This document shows, one piece after another, positions 6,667 through 10,507 of a stretch of DNA of 10,507 nt. The notes below the pieces were generated by a model. That model saw nothing but the letters and a program-made list of their open reading frames with translations, was not told the origin of the DNA and ran no database searches. Position 1 is the stretch's first letter; the number at the start of each line of letters is the position of its first letter. This DNA is from Pseudarthrobacter sp. (lineage in GTDB: Bacteria; Actinomycetota; Actinomycetes; Actinomycetales; Micrococcaceae), in assembly GCA_013362385.1 (NCBI GenBank), contig JABFWC010000485.1, positions 1 through 10,507 of the forward strand, in the 5' to 3' direction. The position numbers and the translations under genes were made by a program.

Positions 6667-8029
6667 CGCTGGGCTCCTCCGGTCCGGCGGTGTCCTGGCC
6701 CAGCATCGCTGTCCAGAGCTGCGGAAAGTCCGGCATGGTTTTCGACGTGGTAGCGATGTCCTCCACCTGGACGCCCGGCACCGCCAGGCCCAGGATTGCC
6801 CCGGCGGTAGCCATGCGGTGGTCCGCGTAGCTGTGGACGACGCCGGCATGCAGCGGAGCGGGCCGGATCACCAGGCCGTCGCTGGTTTCCTCGGCGTCGC
6901 CGCCGAGCCTGTTGATTTCGGCGACCAGCGCTGCGAGCCGGTCCGTTTCGTGGCCCCGCAGGTGCGCAATCCCGCTGAGCCGGGAAGGTCCTGAGGCCAG
7001 CGCGCACAAGGCGGCCACCGTGGGAGCGAGCTCACTGGTGTCCGCGAAGTCGCCGCCCTTGATCTCCGCGCCGCCCGTGACGGTCAGCACGCCGTCAGCC
7101 AGGGTAACCTTGGCTCCCATCCTGGCCAGGATGCCGCGCCACAGGTCTCCCACCTGCTGGGTTTCCTCCGGCCAGTTCGGAATCCGGACGGTGCCATGGG
7201 ACGCCAGGGCCGCGGCGAGGAACGGGCCGGCGTTGGACAGATCCTGTTCGATCCTTTGGTCGAACGCGCGGATAGGGCCGGGGGCGACCACCCAGTGGTT
7301 GGGGATGGAATCGTCCACGGACACGCCGACGCCCCGAAGGACCGCGACCGTCATGTTGATGTGGTCCAGGCTCGGCACAGGCTTGCCGACGTGCTCGAGG
7401 TGCAGGCCCTCCTCGAAGCGGGCGCCCACAAGGAGGAGGGCGGAGACGAACTGGGAGGACGCGCTGGCGTCGATCACCAGGTGCCCGCCGCGCACCGTGC
7501 CGGAACCGTGCACGACAAACGGCAACGACGCCGGTGCGCTGCCGTCGTCGGCGGAAACCTCCACGCCGAGGGCCTTGAGGGCCTCGATGATGGTTCCCAT
7601 GGGGCGCTTGCGGGCGTGCGGGTCGCCGTCGAACACGCTGGCGCCGTTGCGCAGCGCCGCCAGCGGCGGCACGAACCGCATCACGGTGCCCGCGAGGCCG
7701 CAATCGATCCGGGCCCGGGATTCCTCCGCCGCGGCGGGCAGGGGAACCACCTGAAGGTCCGGGCCGAACGCGCCGTCCCCGGGCACCTCCGTGACGGTGG
7801 CGCCCAGCTGCCGGAGCGCGTCGATCATGAGCGCCGAGTCCCGCGAATGCAGGGGCGCGCGCAGCCGCGAGGGACCGTCCGCCAAGGCGGCCAGCACCAG
7901 GTACCTGTTGGTCAGCGACTTCGAGCCCGGCACCGTCACGGTGGCGTCAACCGGCCGGGATGCGAAGGGGGCGGACCAATGCTCGGCGGGCAAGGCGGGT
8001 CCTTCGGTGGCGGCAGCTGCTGCGGTCAT
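6650..8029 (-). CDS. aroA: 3-phosphoshikimate 1-carboxyvinyltransferase (EPSP synthase)
   Basis: EPSP synthase (459 residues) joins shikimate-3-phosphate and phosphoenolpyruvate, the sixth shikimate-pathway step. Visible motifs: VPGSKSLTNR (Lys37, Ser38, Arg42), the PEP-site loop DCGLAGTVMRF (109-119), a GHETDRLAAL helix, SYADHRMA, and the C-terminal SKTMPDFPQLW (catalytic-site Lys). The PEP loop has Phe119 where E. coli AroA has Pro101, and the HETDR motif has His where E. coli has Lys340; both look normal for actinobacterial AroA from memory. The start is ATG 8029, 6 nt after the doxX stop, with AGGGA just upstream overlapping that stop, so coupled translation is likely. The first ~20 residues are Ala-rich and not conserved. 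It is followed by rsgA, as in mycobacteria where aroA and the RsgA gene are near sigH (from memory). Confidence 0.96.
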   Translation of the reverse strand: MTAAAAATEGPALPAEHWSAPFASRPVDATVTVPGSKSLTNRYLVLAALADGPSRLRAPLHSRDSALMIDALRQLGATVTEVPGDGAFGPDLQVVPLPAAAEESRARIDCGLAGTVMRFVPPLAALRNGASVFDGDPHARKRPMGTIIEALKALGVEVSADDGSAPASLPFVVHGSGTVRGGHLVIDASASSQFVSALLLVGARFEEGLHLEHVGKPVPSLDHINMTVAVLRGVGVSVDDSIPNHWVVAPGPIRAFDQRIEQDLSNAGPFLAAALASHGTVRIPNWPEETQQVGDLWRGILARMGAKVTLADGVLTVTGGAEIKGGDFADTSELAPTVAALCALASGPSRLSGIAHLRGHETDRLAALVAEINRLGGDAEETSDGLVIRPAPLHAGVVHSYADHRMATAGAILGLAVPGVQVEDIATTSKTMPDFPQLWTAMLGQDTAGPEEPSGGPAH

Positions 8030-8035
8030 TCGTCC

Positions 8036-8584
8036 CTATGCTCCCGTAGCGTGCTCGACGGCGCGGCGCACGGCCTTGTCCGCCCTGTGCAGCTTCTTGT
8101 TCGTGGTCTTGCGGGCGTCGGCGGCCAGGTGCGACGCGCTGCGGCGGGCGTCAGCGGCGAGGTGTTCTGCGCGCCAGGCCAGGCCCGGCCTGCCGGCCGT
8201 GTCGACGGATGCGAGCAGGGCGCCGCCGCTCAGCGACAGGTTCTTGAGCAGCTGGTTCCTGCGGGTTTCGCGGGCTTCCTTGCTGCTGATGTCCGCGCTG
8301 CGCCATTCGACGAAGGTGTTCAGGAGGGAAACCACGGTCAGCAGGGTGGCTGAGAGCCGCGAGAACTTGCCGAGGCCGAACAGGACGCCGGCTCCCACCT
8401 GGGTGCCGCCGATGACCCGGGCCAGGGCCTTCTCGTCCGCTTGGAAGGGCAGGGCGGCCGCGGCTTTGCGCAGGAGGGGCGAAAGCTGCCGGGCGGTGTC
8501 GTCGGAGTTCTTGAGCTTATCGAGCCCGGCAAGGACAAAACTGGAGGCCAGCATGGGCCGTGCGAGCGTGCGGACTAAAGACAT
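8036..8584 (-). CDS. DoxX-family membrane protein
   Basis: A 182-residue small membrane protein of the DoxX family. It starts LARPMLASSFVLAGLDKLKN, the usual DoxX opening helix (about 8-24). Further hydrophobic segments are near 56-72 (VIGGTQVGAGVLFGLG), 77-92 (LSATLLTVVSLLNTFV) and 112-126. A charged C-terminal tail of about 50 residues, rich in Lys, Arg and Ala, would lie in the cytoplasm. In mycobacteria a DoxX protein works with superoxide dismutase and a thiosulfate sulfurtransferase against oxidative stress (from memory); a similar role here is inference, helped by the divergent redox sigma gene. ATG 8584 is chosen for its GGGAGG site 6-7 nt upstream and because the family homology begins there; the frame is open to 8800 but that part would cross the sigR promoter. 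It is the first gene of the aroA operon. Confidence 0.85.
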   Translation of the reverse strand: MSLVRTLARPMLASSFVLAGLDKLKNSDDTARQLSPLLRKAAAALPFQADEKALARVIGGTQVGAGVLFGLGKFSRLSATLLTVVSLLNTFVEWRSADISSKEARETRRNQLLKNLSLSGGALLASVDTAGRPGLAWRAEHLAADARRSASHLAADARKTTNKKLHRADKAVRRAVEHATGA

Positions 8585-8649
8585 GGCTTTCCTCCCGGAT
8601 GGACGAACCGCGCCAGGCGGCGGAGTCCGTCCTAGTCTTGCACTTTTGG

Positions 8650-8675
8650 GGAATATTTGCCTGCGGGACGGGGTT
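8650..8675 (+). promoter_or_regulatory. SigR-type (autoregulatory) promoter of sigR-rsrA
   Basis: GGAAT at 8650-8654 and GTT at 8673-8675 are exactly 18 nt apart. This is the -35/-10 consensus known for SigR of Streptomyces and SigH of mycobacteria. Transcription would begin near 8681-8684 and run into sigR. It implies positive feedback on sigR after thiol-oxidative stress. Confidence 0.8.
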
Positions 8676-8729
8676 ATGGAAGCTGGGTCCCCGGGTGGGG
8701 GCCAGGCATCATTCACCGGAAAAAGGAGC

Positions 8730-8743
8730 GGAGGCGGGTCTTG
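8730..8743 (+). promoter_or_regulatory. Ribosome-binding site and TTG start for a long SigR isoform
   Basis: GGAGG at 8730-8734 is followed, after 6 nt, by a TTG codon at 8741 in the sigR reading frame; AAAAAGGAG just before it adds purines. This is the best Shine-Dalgarno of the sigR region. The codon is downstream of the start expected from the SigR-type promoter, and the frame is open to 9679. It would give a 312-residue protein, 55 residues longer than from ATG 8906. Confidence 0.6.
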
Positions 8744-8891
8744 GGGCGGGTGTTGGACGAAACGGTGTATGACGGACGGGTTTTTGGCCGAATGCCGCAT
8801 GCGGGGACCGGCCGGCCGGGCCCGATGGCTGTTGCGGCCCTTGCCGGCGAGCCGCCGCAGTACGGCACGCCCCCCGCGCGGAGCCTGACAG

Positions 8892-8897
8892 TAGACT
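8892..8897 (+). promoter_or_regulatory. Candidate housekeeping -10 element for leaderless sigR
   Basis: TAGACT matches the actinobacterial -10 (TANNNT) and ends 8 nt before ATG 8906. There is no Shine-Dalgarno before that ATG, so a leaderless transcript is the simplest reading. No good -35 is seen. Confidence 0.5.
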
Positions 8898-8905
8898 TGA
8901 TGGCA

Positions 8906-9679
8906 ATGAGCACCCTGGATCCGGCCGTCGCGGCCATGTATGAGGCTTCCTCCGGCGAAGTAAAGGGCACGGCCGACGCCTTGCCAGAGACTGCCGGGCA
9001 GGCTGGCTCCGGTTCGTCACAAGGTGGGCCGGAGACTGAAGACGCCGCCGTCGATGTATCGGCCGAAACCGTTGAACAGCGCCGGCAGCGCTTCGAACGC
9101 GATGCCATGCAGTATGTCGACCAGCTGTATTCGGCGGCCATGCGCATGGCCAGGAATCCGTCGGATGCTGAGGATCTGGTGCAGGAGGCCTACACCAAGG
9201 CTTTCTCGGCCTTTCACCAGTACAAGCCGGGAACCAACCTCAAGGCCTGGCTCTACCGGATCCTGACCAACACCTACATCAACCTGTACCGCAAGCGGCA
9301 GCGTGAACCACTGCAGTCGAACTCGGACAGCATCGAGGACTGGCAGTTGGCACGGGCCGAGTCCCACACGTCGAGCGGGCTTCGTTCCGCCGAGGCCGAG
9401 GCGTTGGACCACCTCCCGGATTCGGACGTCAAGCGCGCCCTGCAGGACATCCCTGAAGAGTTCCGCCTGGCCGTCTATTTCGCCGACGTCGAGGGCTTTG
9501 CCTACAAGGAAATCTCGGACATCATGAACACGCCGATCGGCACCGTGATGTCACGGCTCCACCGCGGCCGGAGAATGTTGCGGGACATGCTGGCGGAGTA
9601 TGCCGCCGAGCGGGGATTCAAAACGGCCGCAGATGCACCGGATGCGGCAGCAAGCAAACCACAGGAGAACAGGAAATGA
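8906..9679 (+). CDS. sigR: Redox-responsive ECF sigma factor SigR (SigH-type)
   Basis: An ECF12-type sigma factor that directs RNA polymerase to thiol-stress genes (thioredoxin, mycothiol and related systems) when its anti-sigma RsrA is oxidised. Region 2 covers about residues 63-133 ([34 protein letters not shown], then [16 protein letters not shown]), the linker has [12 protein letters not shown], and region 4 covers about 174-230 ([34 protein letters not shown]). All are nearly as in Streptomyces SigR and mycobacterial SigH. From ATG 8906 the protein has 257 residues, including about 60 acidic, disordered-looking N-terminal residues not found in the shorter family members. The start is uncertain: 8900 and 8825 are in-frame ATGs, and TTG 8741 has the best ribosome-binding site. 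Its stop overlaps the rsrA start as ATGA, coupling the two. Confidence 0.93.
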   Translation: MSTLDPAVAAMYEASSGEVKGTADALPETAGQAGSGSSQGGPETEDAAVDVSAETVEQRRQRFERDAMQYVDQLYSAAMRMARNPSDAEDLVQEAYTKAFSAFHQYKPGTNLKAWLYRILTNTYINLYRKRQREPLQSNSDSIEDWQLARAESHTSSGLRSAEAEALDHLPDSDVKRALQDIPEEFRLAVYFADVEGFAYKEISDIMNTPIGTVMSRLHRGRRMLRDMLAEYAAERGFKTAADAPDAAASKPQENRK

Positions 9680-9936
9680 GCGACTGCCAGGGATTGGGCG
9701 ATTGCGATGACACCCGGATGCAACGCATCTACGAGTACCTTGACGGTGCCCTGACCCGGGAGGACCTCTCGGAAATCAAGAGCCACCTTGACGACTGCCC
9801 CGAGTGCACCCAGCAGTACGACCTCGAGTGCGTCATCCGCAACATGGTCAAGCGCTCCTGCACGGAGTCCGCCCCCGACAACCTCAAGAACGCCATCCTG
9901 GACCGGATCCACACCATCCGGCCGGTGGAGGCGTAG
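9676..9936 (+). CDS. rsrA: Zinc-containing redox anti-sigma factor RsrA
   Basis: An 86-residue ZAS-family anti-sigma factor that holds SigR until disulfide stress releases zinc and forms an internal disulfide. The zinc motif HLDDCPEC gives His37, Cys41 and Cys44, the same numbering as Streptomyces RsrA, and Cys10 in the N-terminal segment corresponds to its Cys11. Further cysteines are Cys4, Cys52 and Cys62. The helix [25 protein letters not shown] is the usual sigma-contacting N-terminal part. Length is normal for the group. The ATG lies inside the sigR stop (ATGA, 4-nt overlap), giving coupled translation and a balanced sigma:anti-sigma ratio; the GGAGAACAGGAA stretch at the 3' end of sigR supplies the ribosome-binding site. 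A perfect hairpin terminator follows. Confidence 0.96.
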   Translation: MSDCQGLGDCDDTRMQRIYEYLDGALTREDLSEIKSHLDDCPECTQQYDLECVIRNMVKRSCTESAPDNLKNAILDRIHTIRPVEA

Positions 9937-9981
9937 GGACCTCTGCGGAGTTCCCGCCACAAGCCATCAAAGGCAGCAAAC

Positions 9982-10025
9982 AGCGAAGGACCCCGGAAGC
10001 CGAACGGCTTCCGGGGTCCTTCGCT
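9982..10025. terminator. Bidirectional terminator hairpin between rsrA and bL37
   Basis: The arms 9982-10002 and 10005-10025 are perfectly complementary over 21 bp, with two bases between (a GAAC tetraloop closed by 19-20 pairs in practice). It lies between two convergent genes, 45 bp after rsrA and 24 bp after the bL37 stop. Following U-runs are short (TTG on +, GTTTG on -), so termination relies on the very stable stem. Confidence 0.82.
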
Positions 10026-10049
10026 TGAACCGCAATTCCTGGCATTTGC

Positions 10050-10124
10050 CTAGGTGTTGGGGAGCTTCCCGTGGTTAGCGCCGCCACGCTTACGGTCACG
10101 ACGCTTGCGTGCACGCTTGCTCAT
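10050..10124 (-). CDS. Ribosomal protein bL37 (24 residues, large subunit)
   Basis: A tiny, very basic protein: MSKRARKRRDRKRGGANHGK, then LPNT. It matches mycobacterial bL37 (as I remember it, with K-R-x-R-K-K-R-D-R-K and A-N-H-G-K-x-P-N), a recently recognised actinobacterial 50S subunit protein found in cryo-EM structures. The start is ATG 10124, with a perfect AAGGAGG at 10131-10137 and 6-nt spacing. Nearly half of the residues are Lys or Arg, typical of an rRNA-embedded peptide. It is too short for most ORF callers. It converges on rsrA across the 21-bp hairpin. No clear promoter was found upstream; a short palindrome lies at 10173-10185. Confidence 0.92.
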   Translation of the reverse strand: MSKRARKRRDRKRGGANHGKLPNT

Positions 10125-10172
10125 AGCTGGCCTCCTTACTGTTGGTACTCAAAAGAGCTGCCCTCCAGTCTC

Positions 10173-10185
10173 CCACATGATGTGG
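10173..10185. repeat. Small palindrome upstream of bL37
   Basis: CCACAT and ATGTGG flank a single G, a perfect 6-bp inverted repeat about 50-60 bp before the bL37 start codon. It could be a protein-binding half-site pair, but a repeat this short may arise by chance. Confidence 0.3.
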
Positions 10186-10242
10186 CGCCCCGCGAACCGG
10201 GAAACGGCGCATGACCTGCGGCAGTGCCCTGCGGGCCAGGCG

Positions 10243-10500
10243 CTAATGGCGTAGGGTGCTGCGGATGGCTGCCCGCGCGTCTTCCAGGACGGTGCGGACA
10301 GTTTCCAGAGTCGCCGGCCCTATGGGCTCGCGCAGGGTGTAGCGGCGCAGCTCTGCACGGAGGTCGTCACCGAAATGTTGCAGCATCAATTCCACGTCGC
10401 GCCGTTGCACCGAGGCTGCAATACCGTTCTCCACGCCCGCCAGGTCATCCCGGCGCCGGTCGAGCTCTGCGAGGCCCGCGGCGGTGATGCGGTCGTTCAT
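10243..10500 (-). CDS. Small hypothetical protein, possibly continuing beyond the window
   Basis: An 85-residue protein I do not recognise. It is rich in Arg, Leu, Ala and Glu, with no Cys, no signal peptide and no membrane segment. Most of it should form helices (AGLAELDRRRDDLAGVENGI, LMLQHFGDDLRAELRRY, TLETVRTVLEDARAAIRSTL), which suggests a small helical bundle or coiled coil. ATG 10500 is the first start in view, but only 7 bases lie beyond it, all without a stop in frame. The true start and ribosome-binding site may therefore be outside. It is on the same strand as bL37, 118 bp away. The composition is coding-like for this genome, yet function and even start are unproven. Confidence 0.6.
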   Translation of the reverse strand: MNDRITAAGLAELDRRRDDLAGVENGIAASVQRRDVELMLQHFGDDLRAELRRYTLREPIGPATLETVRTVLEDARAAIRSTLRH

Positions 10501-10507
10501 GCGGCGC

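Noticed and set aside
6667..6849. Upstream extension of rsgA to 6849
   Set aside because: It lies wholly inside aroA in another frame and has no RsgA homology; GTG 6666 with GGAGGAG fits better.
8585..8640. A SigR-type promoter facing doxX on the minus strand
   Set aside because: The best match is GGACG with 19 nt to GTT, which breaks the conserved GGAAY box.
8657..8659. TTG at 8657 as start of sigR
   Set aside because: It is between the -35 and -10 boxes of the SigR-type promoter, so it would not be in that transcript, and it has no Shine-Dalgarno.
8585..8800. Upstream extension of doxX to 8800
   Set aside because: It would cross the SigR promoter and the sigR leader; the ATG at 8584 has a good ribosome-binding site and the DoxX homology starts there.
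7196..8888. Long + strand open frames opposite aroA and doxX (7196-8353 and 7791-8888)
   Set aside because: They are antisense shadows in high-GC DNA: low-complexity Arg/Gly/Ala/Pro translations without family motifs, while the minus strand encodes clear AroA and DoxX.

Overview
The window is high-GC, densely coded DNA from a Gram-positive actinobacterium, most likely Arthrobacter/Pseudarthrobacter or a close relative. The markers are a SigR/RsrA redox sigma/anti-sigma pair, a SAM-IV riboswitch, a 24-residue bL37 ribosomal protein and an MntR/SirR-type DtxR regulator. Protein similarity is judged from memory, so the genus is an inference. I see no phage, insertion sequence, CRISPR array, tRNA or rRNA; this looks like chromosomal core.

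Left part (1-2963). The 3' part of an HtrA-like serine protease with a PDZ domain enters from the left edge on the + strand. It converges on a minus-strand group: a small zinc-ribbon-like protein of unknown function, an MntR-type metal regulator and a SAM-dependent methyltransferase. A 15-bp tandem repeat lies between the zinc-ribbon gene and mntR.

Middle (2964-4688). A class-V, PLP-dependent cysteine desulfurase-like gene on the minus strand is preceded by a clear SAM-IV riboswitch, so its expression should fall when S-adenosylmethionine is plentiful. A -10 element and an 11-nt direct repeat sit just upstream. A strong intrinsic terminator closes the next operon.

Operon (4689-8584, minus). 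The order of transcription is doxX, aroA, rsgA, hisN: a small membrane protein, EPSP synthase of the shikimate pathway, the ribosome-assembly GTPase RsgA and a HisN-type histidinol phosphatase. doxX-aroA are 6 nt apart and aroA-rsgA overlap by 17 nt.

Right part (8585-10507). Diverging from doxX on the + strand is sigR-rsrA, joined by an ATGA overlap. A perfect SigR-type promoter (GGAAT, 18 nt, GTT) lies upstream. The sigR frame stays open back to a TTG codon with a strong Shine-Dalgarno, while a second -10 element sits 8 nt before the downstream ATG. This resembles the two-promoter, two-isoform SigR/SigR' arrangement of Streptomyces. A perfect 21-bp hairpin then separates rsrA from the convergent bL37 gene. 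A small unrecognised minus-strand ORF ends the window.

The most interesting points are the SAM-IV-controlled desulfurase, the probable long SigR isoform and the 15-bp in-frame repeat. Nothing here looks like a wholly new system.
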